DNA from: Puffinus mauretanicus
Lineage: Eukaryota > Chordata > Aves > Procellariiformes > Procellariidae
NCBI GenBank assembly: GCA_023333565.1
Contig: JAJKFH010002906.1
Span: forward strand, 62,001-126,000
DNA length: 64,000 bases
Direction: 5' to 3'
Part shown: one piece after another, positions 51,510 through 63,512 of the stretch
How positions within the stretch are numbered: the stretch's first letter is position 1
How the letters are laid out: each line of letters begins with the position of its first letter
The notes under the pieces: generated by a model
Told to the model about the DNA's origin: nothing
Databases searched by the model: none
Seen by the model: the letters and a program-made list of their open reading frames with translations, nothing else
Program-made: the position numbers and the translations under genes

Positions 51510-54500
51510 GCTCAGGTTGAACAGAGGCCAGGCATGGCTCTCCCTTGGTCTGATTACAGCAATTAATTTCGACCACTTGAGAGGGTAGAGTAGTAACTGT
51601 GGGGCAGGGGAGTGCCAGCAAGGTAAGAGGGTGACACCATCATCTCTCACGAAAGACAGAAAGGATCATCGGAGCCTGGGTAACCGGGCAAATTAAAAGG
51701 AAACACGTATTGGTCCTGCAGCCAGTTTCCCTACTGAGCCCATGGTTTTAGCATACAGAAAACAAAACATACATACATCTTTTAAAGATATTTTACAAGT
51801 TTTCCCCGAGGACCAGACTAACACTACGATTTCATTCCAGGTGATGCTCACTCCTTACCAGAGGAGCACACCATCCGTGGGAGCGGTAGCAATAAAAGGA
51901 ATTACAGGAACTACACTCAGGAGAAATCTGAGGTTACGCTTTCAAGAGTTAAGAAGCACCAAAATGAAGCTTTGCCCCTGTAGACTTCGCTGCAGCCCCT
52001 TCCGCATGCCCAGTGCCATAGGATCAGGGCAAAACTTTTTGAACCTATAGAAAATGCACTAAAGTAATCTCTTCTCCATACTCCATAAGGGATATTGGGG
52101 AAATGATTGCATGGCCTAAGCTGTACCAACCATTTCTGCAGGTTTTGTTTTAAATTAATACTAGAAGAAAAATACTATTACCAAACTGTAAAATTTGCAT
52201 TGCTTCAACATATTGCCATCTGTCCAAAAATGTATATATAAATGGCAACTGGAAAACATACTATACATATACAGCTCATATGTAAGTACCTTATTCATGG
52301 AATTACCAAATTTTTTAATGAGTACTATCACACATTCACTAAAACTGTTCTAAGAGCTACGTAACTCTCAAATACACTATATATGCTAAAAAATACTACT
52401 CATTTTGACAGACAGTCTAATTTTAAATCTTAGACTATTATTGGCTCACTCTATTATAAGAGCAAGTGCTTTAGCTTCCACGATTCCAACCAGGACTAGT
52501 GGGTAACTATCAATGTATAGCTACACGAAAGGGAGCATACAGGACTTAGTGGCCATCAGGCATGAGACTGGGAAGGATTTCCTATAAAAAATAGCTTCAT
52601 TTCTTTAAATCTAAAAATGCTTTTGCATTGACAGCTGAGATCTTTGCACTTCACAAAAGCAGTAGCAAATGCTTCTGGATGTTGGAAATTCACCTCGTGT
52701 CAGCATCCTCCTGCTTAAGCCTCGGGTTTCTCTTTGAAGGTCTCAAATTAATACTCGCAGAGGGTCAGAGTGCATTTGGGAGAGGGTTTTGGACAAGACG
52801 GCTCCCATTTGGCCAGAATGAAGGAAGTGTTTCTGCACCCAGTCACTCTGAAAATTAGCAATTTTAAAGTAGCTCAAAAATTAGGAACAGTTAAATGAGG
52901 AAAATGGATTAGTAGAGGCAACTGAAGCAGTTACAAACATACGATACAACGTAAAGTCCTATAGTAACCCAGTCAGCTGTAACCACCCGTTTGCATACAG
53001 GCACCGCAGAAAGCTTTCTGTTCACAGATCAGATGTAAATATGAATGTACACAAACACACACTACAGTTTTGCATAACCCTATTATTACTCCTGGCCAGA
53101 AGGGAATTAGTGTTTGTGTGGCTCACCTAACGAGCCATGCTGCACGCACAGAGCATGCACAGGAGGACTCGGGTCACGCGTTGCTCTTTCCCCACCGCAC
53201 TTTCAGAGCAGTAGCCAAGGAGGTCAGGAGGCCCCTGTCCATATGCTGCTGGTTATGCTGCTGAAAATGTTTACTTTTGATTAGCTGCTTCATTTCTATG
53301 CCTCTAGTTCCACAAGTGCAACTTCTACATAGCTCTAGAAGTGGACTCATAAAACCACAATGAGCTTATTTTTTTAAATTACTGGTCTAAGAGAAGCTTC
53401 GAGGTCAGTTACAGCTCCTCTGAAGATCAGATTCCTTCTCCCACCCATTTGCAAGCATTAAATCATTAGTACTTCCAAAGTGGCTGAGCAGAGCAGGTTG
53501 GAGAAGTGAGGATGCATGCATGCAGGGTTGTATTTCTTCCAACTTTTAACATTTCTCACCCCATCATTTGGCATTTTCTTGCATCGCCTCCTTCCTGCCC
53601 CCAGGTAAATCAAGCTCCTGTCCCACCCCATACACCCTCCATGAGCTTACTCCGGTGACGGCTCGAGTTTTCCCCCGCCATGCCTGCTAACCTGCTCCCT
53701 TGTAACACGCTCGTCTCTCACCCACATTGCTGACAAGCGCTGGGCTACCACAGGCAGCTGCAGGGGTGTTTGATCTATGCCCATGCCGACAGCTTGGCAA
53801 GCACACCAGCACTAACTGGTCAAACAGCAGCAAGCAGGACAGGTATCTTTCCAGCTCACTGTGCAGGCTTGCCCTGGATGGGAGCACCAATTTAAATGTC
53901 TTTCATCTCAGCTCTAATTTTCCTGTAATTAGAGGTAGTTGGTATCTGTGAAACATCAACCTCTCTATCAAATGTGGCTTGAATTAGATTTCAAATTCAC
54001 ACAAGGAAAAACAGCACAAAGATGCTTGTCTCTTTAAGAAGTTACGTTTTTCCACAAATTAGCCGACCTTCCTTTGCCATTGTAATCTGGTTCCTGTGGA
54101 GGCAGGATGAAGAGATAATTTCACCTAATCAGGAAAGCAATCTGTTCCGATTTTCTTGAAGCTGGGACATGAAATGAGAGGCCCAAGGGCTAAAGTATTT
54201 CAAGGCATTACGGAAGAAAGTGAAGTCTGAAAGCAGTGAAGTTGAAGGCTGCACTGGAAATCCGAGGTTAGACAATGCTGGGCATGAATACAATGAAAAT
54301 CATTCTGGCATTCTCCTGTTTACAAGACCGGTCACCGTGTTTGAAGCTTTATATCCTGAGGTTGGGGAGAAAGCCCTGTTCTTGGAGAAGGCCACAGCAG
54401 TTTCCAGCATACGTCTGGGAAGAAGGCAGCACATGCAGACCTTTCCAACAGCTCAGCTCCCCTAGGAAGACACAGCCATCAATAAAGCCACTTCTGAAGC

Positions 54501-54517
54501 AGTTCATCTCGCTCTTC

Positions 54518-54632
54518 TCATAGAATCATTTAGGTTGGTTGGAAAAGAGCCTTAAGATCAAGTCCAACCATTAATCTAACACTGCCAAGTCCACCACTAA
54601 ACCATGTCCCTAAGTGCCATGACCGTCTCTTC
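54518..54632 (-). mobile_element. CR1 LINE 3' tail fragment, antisense
   Basis: About 110 bp of CR1 3' end lie on the - strand. The + strand begins tcatagaatcatttaggttgg and continues through caagtccaaccattaatcta to accatgtccctaagtgcca. It parallels the element at 3771-3880 segment by segment, so it belongs to the same or a close subfamily. Confidence 0.92.
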
Positions 54633-57600
54633 CTACCGTACTCCCTTTTTCTTCCCTTGACACCAACCGCTCCCCAGTTCCCATGTGAGATGTGGGACAG
54701 GTGTCTCATATTTATCCTTTCAAAATTAACCCGAGGTGATTAAGGCAATCACGGAAAATAAGTCACCGCATGAGCTTCCACCTTCTGTGAACCACTCCAT
54801 TATCAAAGCTGCGCTCTTTAGTACCTCTAGTAACAGCTCTAGAGGGCTGTCTCTCTATTTGACCCAGGGTTCAAGTTTTGTTTTGTGTGGACTTTCCTCC
54901 TAAGCCTTTCTAAAACATGGTTCTATAAACAGTTTCTATAGACTGTCTTACATAATGATTTAAAGCAATGCCTCTCAACCATTAAGAAACAGAGCACAAT
55001 CTTTACAATTAAGATAATTACTAGATTCTCATTATTAATATTCCTCAAACCAGCCCTCATACCAGTGCAGAGGTGTACTGCAGTCTGAAAAGCAGTAATA
55101 ACAGCAAAGCATTTACTAATTTTGAGTGAAAACACATCAGTGGATTTAACCTCTGTAAGAGTCTATTATTGCTGGAGCACCTTTGCTTGCAGGAGTCAAA
55201 CATGTTTAGTTTTTAAAAAAGAAGTCCTTGGCTCTTCTGAAGAAATGCCTCCAAAAATCAGACAGCATCATGATACAGATGTCTGTATTTGGACTATCAA
55301 AGTAGCAATGGAAAAATATTTTGCTGCTCCCAGAGCAATATATACCACCACTAACACAGTAGTTGTACAGATTTAGGACTGTGTTTTCTTTTACTTGAAA
55401 AGTACAAACAGCACTGGCTCCAGAAAATTTTTTGCTACACAGACACACTTTTATGTTCTAAGACTACAAACACAACATGCCCAAATGTTTAGCATTTTTT
55501 TTCCCCCTACTGTCTTTAGCAGAGGTCAGGCATTATAATCCCAGTGAGCACAATCCACTGTTAAATACCTCTCTAACAGCCACATTTTCTGCCTGTTTAA
55601 CACGGCTTCAGGAACAACAAGGCAACAGCTGTCTTTAGGAATGTGCTTTAAAAGCCTACAAAAAATTTCCAAGCAGCATGAAGCAGCATTTTGGAAACCC
55701 AATAGAAAAAAAAAGACTTGAACAAGGCTCAAGAGTAAGGCTTGATGAGAAACGGGATGAAGTGTGTGCTAGAGAACATGGGCTGTGCCTAAACCATCCC
55801 TTCCCAATCACTTGTCCCAATACTTGTGCCTTAGTTTCCCCATCTCTAAAGCCAGGGTAAGCCATCCTTACAAGGCAGATTGAGAAACTCACAAAGATAG
55901 CTATTTAATTACTACCCACTCTGAGAACAGCCTAGACACTGATCACCAGTGACAATCTCTCTGAATTCACCTATGCACGTGAACGTGCACCAGCATTAGT
56001 AGAAAGATAAACTTTCAAGGACATCCCGAAATAATTATTCCCAGACTATGGCAATTTTTTTTTCCCAGAACTTGGATAAGCAGACTAACTTAAAAAAAAA
56101 AAAAAACACCTCACAATGTTTTTTTCTCATACACAAGTTTAAAAGGTAAGAATTAATAACTGTTTCAGTCACCTTTCAACTAATTTTTCATTTATTTCAA
56201 ATGTCTGAGCTCAGACTGCTTAGCTATAATAATAGCTGTCTGTCTCACGCCTCTGTGCCTGGATACCATAACACCCTTTAAATCTTTTCTAAAGAAGAGG
56301 GAGGAGAAGAGCAGCATTCCACCACTGCCAGCAAAAGAAGTAGCTACTGTATAAACAGGGATTCAATACCTTGCTGGCAGTGTTATCAACACTACACAAA
56401 CCGGTACCAAGCTTTAAATAAAATGGCACTTCAACATGGTGGGAGATGCTTATACCATGATTTAGTTAAAACAAAATCTTTCAACCCTTACAAATTATAT
56501 TTCATCCAAACCAGTTCCTAGATCCAATTCACCATGCAAACACATAAACCCTTGTCCCAGGAAAAGAGGAAGAGGCACTGACCTTATCATCTAGCAGTAA
56601 TGAGACAGCCAGATAAAAGATAAGAATCAATTGTTTTGCTTTTGCACAAGACCTCATTTCTACATAGCTATTTGCCACTTAGAGGGTAAATAAATAAAGG
56701 TGACTGACACCATCACTACCTCTGCTTATGCAGCCCTATCAGAATCAGGAATTTTTCTTAAACATATGCAACCTGCATTCAAAAAGAAAAACACAACAGA
56801 CCAACTTCAATCATATACTTGGTTACATTTTTGGAGTGCCCCTGGGAAAGAAGTTCCGACAGGAAATAAATAATTTCATCCCACCTGTAAACACAAAGAG
56901 CAGGGCATTCCAGTATTATAGTAAACGTTTATTAGGGTTGCTCTGTAACTGTGTAGCTCTCATTCCATCTTTTGCCACAGACTGAAACAGTGTTTGCCCT
57001 GGCAAGTCCGTTCAAGCATAAATACCTAGGGACTCCAAACAGGAAAAAGAAAACTCTTTGTCACGACGACTATTACAAATCTGACAAACCATCAGCATCC
57101 TCAGTGTTGCCTGGATTCAGGCACCTGCTCTTCACTCCAACACTGAATCTTCATCCATGCCAGTTTCATCCTATTTACTAGCAGTACCTAGAAGCAGGGC
57201 AGTTACACCGCCTGCGAGGTGGACTAGGTACATCTATTCACTATCGGCAGTCTACAGAACGTACATATTTCAGGGAGAAGTTCCAAAATAAAAAGGACAC
57301 TACTACATTTTAAATGGTTTATTAACACTTCAACTTTTAATATCTTTGAAGAAGGCCTGAAAGGTAAGTTTTGCTCATTGACTTTGTCTTTTCCCCTTTG
57401 GCAAAATGTCACCTTCCACCTCCTCCCTCCACCCCCTCTCCTCCCAAGAGGATAATGAAGTTTCAAGCTAGTGTTCGGTTGCTTCTCATATGTAAATTGG
57501 CTTCAATCATAGCAGCAGAAACATGCAAGCCTGGGCAACAGCGTTCGTCAACAGCTTTTAGAGAATGAGTAAAAGTGCACAAATAACTTGTGCATTGATA

Positions 57601-60412
57601 CAAATAACTTTTTCTTAAATGAACTTCATATATATATATATTTTTTTTTTAAGTGACTTAAATTTGGTGCCCAGAATTACTTCAGAAGTTGTATCTTCTA
57701 TTTAACTAGGCTTTTTTTCCCCCCCGAACCATCATACAACCCTTTTTTAAAGTGCTATATTCATAAAACTTTAAAATACTACTTTGATACCGTATACTTG
57801 TTCCATCTTGCTCTTTTGAGAAATCAACAGAGCAACCTGCAATGCATATTTAACTGAAGTCACATGTTTAGCCTCACATGACTTTATGGGCATCATTGTC
57901 TGATCATATCACTAGGAGCAGTGGAGAGACTGTACTTCCCCGTGCTTACATACACAAGTAAGCAGGCAGACAAAGCAAGAAGTTCTAACCATTTCAGGAA
58001 CAAAGACAAACAATTTAATCCATATTACATAATTCACTGAATACAGTTGATCTCATCCAAAGTGACTCCTGAGAGCAAAATAGTTTTAGCATTACATTTA
58101 TATACAGCTATGAAGAGATTACTGGAAACCAAGACAGTCTCCTTATACCATTAGTAAGTACACTGGTTACGAGACCGCTGCACACTTTCACTTTGAAGAC
58201 ATTACTTAAACCATGACCAAGTTTTACCACCTGTTTGTTATTTACGAAAGAAGTTATTTCAATCTGATTTTATCATTATTTTTGCCTTATTTCTGCTGCC
58301 GGACATCAAAACCTGAGTCAGCTGCACTGAGCAATGATTCCTTTTTCTGCTCTCAAGTCCTGAAAGTGCTAGTTACCCTTGAAAACCTCCGTACACTACG
58401 CTGCAAATATTTTAAGATCTTCCAGAGGACTTTTTTTTTTTCCTTTCAATGCAGGAATGACTGCTCTGTCTGAAGCAAACTACATCCTGCACGCTATTGC
58501 TTTCGAATTTTCCACGTAATAGTTGCAACAGGCTATAAAAGTTTGATGCGGCATGTTCTGTTAGAGGGGAAAAAAAAAAAAATATCGGCAGAATTACACC
58601 ATTCTGAACCAGCGGAACCAAAATAATCAAGACCTTAACATAGTTTTTCCAGTCACTGGGATGGAAGGAGACTTAAACGCAGACACTGGAACAAGTAATT
58701 GGAAACATCTGTGCTTGCATGCTTAAGTGAAAAGATAAGCAGTATTTGCATTTTCTTCATCATCTTCCTTGCACATATGCAAGATTTTATAAAAACGTTT
58801 ATCACAGAGAGCAATGACAGAACATGACGTAATTATAGTTTTCTTTTTTTAAAAAAAGCACTAGAAATAAAAGGCAACCAAGATAACGTACATCTTCTCC
58901 AGAACATTTTTCTCAGCTACATAAGGTGTGCATACACCAAGGTCTAACACACTCAGCTGCACCACATCAAGTCAAGCTGTCCAAGAGCATACACAATTTT
59001 GCTTACAGGAGTATATCCCTTCTGCAGTTTTTCAGTTTACAAATAATTCCCTGTATTGGATTATGCTTAGTCAGAAGTACAGATAATATTTTGTTCCAAT
59101 ACTACTGTTTGTTTTTATGACATATTCAGAGATGAGGCAAGACATAAGATTAAGTGCAGGGAAGCATTTCAGACCCCCCAAAAATGCATTCTTTAAAACT
59201 TAGCTATACATGGTTAACACAGGTAGATATGCCAAGAGTTGCATAAAAATTATTTTCATTTCCAAAAGGTGAGCAACTGAGGCTCACTCAGCAAATACCA
59301 ACTCTTCTGCATCATGGAATTCACTATGGGTGTCTGAATCATTCAAATTGCAGCTTTGAATATCTGCTAAAACAGAATTGCAAACCGAGTAAGTTAGTAT
59401 ATATGAATTAAGTACCCTTATGAAATCAAAGAATAAGGTTGACTCCTGGAAGACACCCAGAAGATCCAAAGATGAAACAGAAGGTTGATTATTACACTCC
59501 TGCACAATCCAAGCAAATTGTTAATATATTGAAAACATTCATGCCTGGTATTTGTACCTGCTGGATATTCAAATTATTCTGTCCCAAAACAAGTTTGATA
59601 ACCATTCTCTCTGTAGCTGAAAGCAGCCAGAAAGCAGTTCATTTTTTTAAACAAATGGAATGGAAACCGACACCTGCCCCACCCCCCCATTCCCCCCCTT
59701 CAATTACAACAGTCTAAGCCAGAGACTTAAGCAAATAAACTTCAAAATAGCCATTTGTTACAAGTAGCAAATTACCATGAACAATGAACTTGTTAGGAAT
59801 CCCTTCTAGAAGTACGACACACACAAACAGGCTACCCAGCAGAAAAATCTGTTAACAATTTTATTTCTTTTGTAATGTTAAATATTATGGGACAGGATTG
59901 TAAGGATGAAGAACTCTCAACAATGCCTCACAAGGGATAAGAAAGAAATTCTGCCATGATATTAGCAAAGTAAGGTAAGGAGAAAATTTACACAGTAAGA
60001 GGCACCATTTCCCCCAGAATACCTCTTGTCATATTCCTGAATGAGTGGGATTAGCAATCTAATAAATCATTTTTCAAGAGGTAACAGCAACAGATAAAAT
60101 TTTAAAGGATTATTAAAATAACATTTACAAGACTCTGAACAATTTTTGAATTCTTATTAAAACCACAGAAAGAAAGAACAATTCTTTATTTATGAATTTT
60201 CATAAAGGACTGACTGTGCAACTGACACCTGCTATTGATGACTTAATTTACAATTTTGTCCAGTAGCCGAACAGTTTGTCTTTTCAGACTGTGTTTTCTA
60301 ACCGTGCGAGATCATTAAAGGCAAAGCCTGTTACGATGCTGTACACAAAAATGGCCACTTGGGCCATACTACCAATGAAGTGGTAGGTAAACAAATCTTT
60401 TTCTGGCCAAGG

Positions 60413-60430
60413 AAAAAAAAAAAAAAAAAA
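60413..60430. repeat. A18 homopolymer
   Basis: A run of 18 A (T18 in the VAPA sense) begins about 40 nt after the VAPA stop codon, within its 3' UTR. Confidence 0.9.
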
Positions 60431-60468
60431 GGAAGCTGCATTTTGCATGCTTCTCTCACTCATTCTTT

Positions 60469-60627
60469 CTACAAGATGAACTTCCCTAGAAAGAATCCAA
60501 TGAAAATGGCTGCAATTACAACAAGAAGTGAAGGAAGAGAATTAGACCCATTATCTCTGAGGGCCAAAGCTGTGGGTGATCCAGATTTATCCGAGTGCGC
60601 TACCTTTCTGAGCCTCAAACCTTCATC
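60469..60627 (-). CDS. VAPA: VAPA last coding exon (tail anchor)
   Basis: VAPA (VAMP-associated protein A) is a tail-anchored ER protein whose N-terminal MSP domain, outside this window, binds FFAT motifs of lipid-transfer and other proteins at membrane contact sites. This exon encodes the final 52 residues. It starts [14 protein letters not shown] after an acceptor read as ccctcag on the - strand. It ends with the transmembrane anchor [18 protein letters not shown] and GKFIL, then TAG at 60469-60471. The anchor and KVAHSDK are identical to mammalian VAPA and clearly differ from the VAPB end, which fixes the paralogue. The linker between them differs from human (SGSPTALAL region). Confidence 0.96.
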   Translation of the reverse strand, partial: DEGLRLRKVAHSDKSGSPTALALRDNGSNSLPSLLVVIAAIFIGFFLGKFIL

Positions 60628-61589
60628 CTGAGGGGGGAAAAAAAAAACCACAGATGGAAGAAAATTTATGAACACCTCTTCTTTACAATTGTAAAAACTG
60701 AACTCAAAGGCCAAATTTACTGGTGAACATTTATATAAAAGTTAAAAAAACCCCAAACATTACACCACACCAAAATCCAAAATATGAGCATAGCAAACCA
60801 TAATATTTCAAATAAGGACAGGTAATCCGCTAGTTTCTCTCCATGCTCTGGTTAAGAAAGATTCCGAAATTCTTGCTAGGCACAACGAAGAATCCTGCTT
60901 TTACTTACTACGTGTCAGAATTAAATAGCAGTAGTTTCTTATTGTTAAGGAGAAACATCTGCTTTGTGTAGTGTTTCTCCAAATGTTCCAATGTCATCAG
61001 GATTACAGGTGTGGAGACATCATTATTTCACGGTTCTTTAAAAGGCTACCATGGCCAACTAAATTGTCAGATTTTGTCAGTAAATATATAGAAAAGTCAC
61101 ATAAAGTCATGTATTGACTAGTTAAAGGTTACAGAAATGGTACCTTTACATAAAGGTACTGGAAAGCAGTGTTTGCTTACCTCCTCTGGCCAAACAATTG
61201 TTCTTGTTCACTAACAATTTGTGATACAGAATGTTACCACTTTGGATCTCATTTACTCATTCTTAATGAATAATAAAGCACTTTTATTAAAAGTTACTAA
61301 TTTGGCATCTCTGATTTAGACTTAAAGTAACTAAGACCACCTTAAATAGGACCATTTCATTCATTTAAGAAGAAAATTATCTAGCTTCAGTATCTCATCC
61401 ATGACAAAGTCTCAATCACTGAGAAATTCAAAATATACAGGACAGTAAAATCGTATTACAAACCAATCTTGACATTCTAAGAGTTGCATCTACTTTCTGG
61501 AATACACATCTATTCGCCTAATTACAAACCAGACCTTTCAATCAAGAAGAGCAAAGCCACTTCAACATAAACATGGAAGCAGAACTTAC
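60628..61589 (-). other. VAPA: VAPA last intron (962 bp)
   Basis: On the - strand it begins GTAAGT after ...CACCTGAGA and ends ccctcag. It is in phase 0. Nothing else is recognised in it. Confidence 0.94.
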
Positions 61590-61766
61590 TCTCAGGTGCC
61601 GATTTTCATCCGTCAGCTTCATAATCTCTGCTTGAAGTCTTTTGCACTCCTCCACTAGCTTCCTTGTTTCAGTATCATTAAGTGAAACACTATGTGGTTT
61701 TGGCATCGGTCCATCCTGCTTAGATGTATTCAGTACTGGGGCGGGTTTGCTTGTATCTATATCATT
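61590..61766 (-). CDS. VAPA: VAPA penultimate coding exon (linker and coiled coil)
   Basis: This 177-nt, phase 0-0 exon encodes 59 residues. It begins [17 protein letters not shown] and continues [18 protein letters not shown] and [20 protein letters not shown] to RHLR. The first half is the flexible linker after the MSP domain. The second half is the heptad-rich coiled coil that supports dimerisation and ends at the boundary to the membrane exon. In mammals the corresponding exon starts with ND and is where the long and short VAPA isoforms rejoin. The acceptor reads atttgtag and the donor GTAAGT on the - strand. Confidence 0.96.
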
Positions 61767-62702
61767 CTACAAATATTAAGAATGACTTGAGAATTTTACT
61801 TACTCAAAGAAAAATCATCCACAGCTTAAAATTGAAACAATCCAGCTACTAATACAGTTCAAAGAAGTTTATATTTACAGTAATCTAAACAAAGACTTCT
61901 GTTATCAGTTCAATTCTGATTAGCTCAAATATTAAAAAGAAAGAGAAGATTGCACTGTTTACATTTGGTACCACATGCTACTGAGACAAAAATTAATACT
62001 TTAGCTGCTTAACACTGACCCAGCAGGCATGCAAAAGACAGCATAAAATACACCAAACAGCATTTGAACTTGAGGGGAAAAAATAAAAGGAAGAAAGTAA
62101 TCCTGCAATAGTAAGAAACAAAACAAAGTAAAAAGAAAACAGATTGTGTCACAAACTAATATGAAGTATGTATGGCACAAATATTTTGCATGTATACCAC
62201 CTCTTACCGAAGGAAAATAAAGTATTGCACAAACATGGAATTTAAGTCTCACAGCATCTCTGAAATACACATTACTAATTTGAATACAAGTGAAAAGTCA
62301 CATAAAAAGCTGTGAAAAAAACAAAAATAAAATTAAAAATCTAGTTCCCACAGCTCTGCTCAAAATATACAATGATCTTCAGTAGACATTAATAATACAA
62401 TGGATTCAACTGTATAGCCCAGGTTACCATTTGTAAAAACACAGCATTCATATGGCAATACACTCAGAAACAGCTCATATTCAGATTCAGGCTTCTGTAC
62501 TCCTACTTGCTTGGCTACACAGCTATGTCATTCAGACCACCACTATACTGCATCTTTCATAACCAAAGTAGTCCAAGGTAAGTACTAAATGTAAAAGAAA
62601 ATCTATTAAAAGGTAATAACAAAGCAACTAAAAAAAGATGCAAGGATTTTTTTAGTTGCTATGCAAGTAGAAGTTATTTGGTCTTCAGCATCTACTTGCA
62701 TT

Positions 62703-63140
62703 TTACATTGTTTGCAATGCAGCCATACGTAGCCTAAGAGCAAGATCCTGCTACTCCACACAGGTACTCCTAACTGGATTTAAAGAGACCAACATATCTA
62801 TATCATAAGTAAGCAGACTGGGATCTGTCGCTTCTTTGATTGGTTTGCTAGCTGAACTGAATTCCTTTAGTAGCACTGAAACTTCAGTAGAGACCTAAGA
62901 CTTATCTCCCTGGAACAAACCTCCTTCTGCTGTTTGACCTCACTGACTGGTTTCTTCATGTCAATGTTCTGGATATGACTGGTAGGCATCTGAAGAAAGT
63001 TGTTGCTGACTGGAGTGAAATACTTGTGTCCTGGTGTAGGCACATCCTGAGGTGGCAGGTGAGGCTTACCCTCAGGACTTGGCAGATTTCAGGGATTGGC
63101 TAAATCAACTGCTAAAACAGGGCTTTGCAACCCTACACTG
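62703..63140 (-). pseudogene. Decayed protein-like segment, source unknown
   Basis: Read on the - strand, about 440 bp look like a broken coding sequence. One frame (63140 down to about 62905) reads peptides such as SPVLAVDLANP, a TGA (63089-63091), then NLPSPEGKPHLPPQDVPTP, KYFTPVSNNFLQMP and IDMKKPVSEVKQQKEV. The reading then continues in another frame (62894 down to 62754) with EVSVLLKEFSSASKP and TYDIDMLVSLNPVRSTC, meets a TAG, and goes on with QDLALRLRMAALQTM to a TAA at 62703-62705. The balanced composition and two frames meeting at one shift suggest an old retrocopy or a relic exon. I do not recognise the parent. No poly(A) tail or target duplication is evident. Confidence 0.45.
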
Positions 63141-63449
63141 CTACTCAGAAAAATACAAATATTATGTACAGTCAATACTATGATGATACCACATTAAAGA
63201 AAGTACAAAAGGAGGTAGTTTTGTATAACCCACTACATTTCTCTCACTACATTATACATTTTATAAAATTAAAAACAAGTATAATTTTTCTAATACCTAA
63301 GATATAATTTAATAAGAAGGTAAAAAACACAGGAAGTAGACAACTAAGTGACTTGATGATAAATGCTCAACCTTTACAGTTTTAGCATTTAACACACAGT
63401 TAGGCAGCTTACACCTGAATAAAAGGCTGCATCTCATAAATTATTCTCT

Positions 63450-63512
63450 ACCAAAAAAAAAAAAACACAAAACAAAAACCAAACCCAACCCAAAAAAACC
63501 ACCAAAAACATT
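63450..63512. repeat. A-rich low-complexity tract with AAACCC-like units
   Basis: A13 followed by irregular CAAAA/AAACCC/CCAAA units. It is simple low-complexity DNA inside the VAPA intron. Confidence 0.75.

Larger units (their letters stand above)
51510..60468. other. AT-rich non-coding; part is probably VAPA 3' UTR (- strand)
   Basis: No coding exon is recognised in these 9 kb. The part adjoining 60468 must be the VAPA 3' UTR, because the stop codon is at 60469-60471 on the - strand. Several AATAAA signals in - orientation (+ strand TTTATT) exist, for example near 60186, 57308 and 56926, so the 3' end cannot be fixed. An A18 run lies at 60413-60430. A CR1 fragment at 54518-54632 is listed separately. 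Confidence 0.5.
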
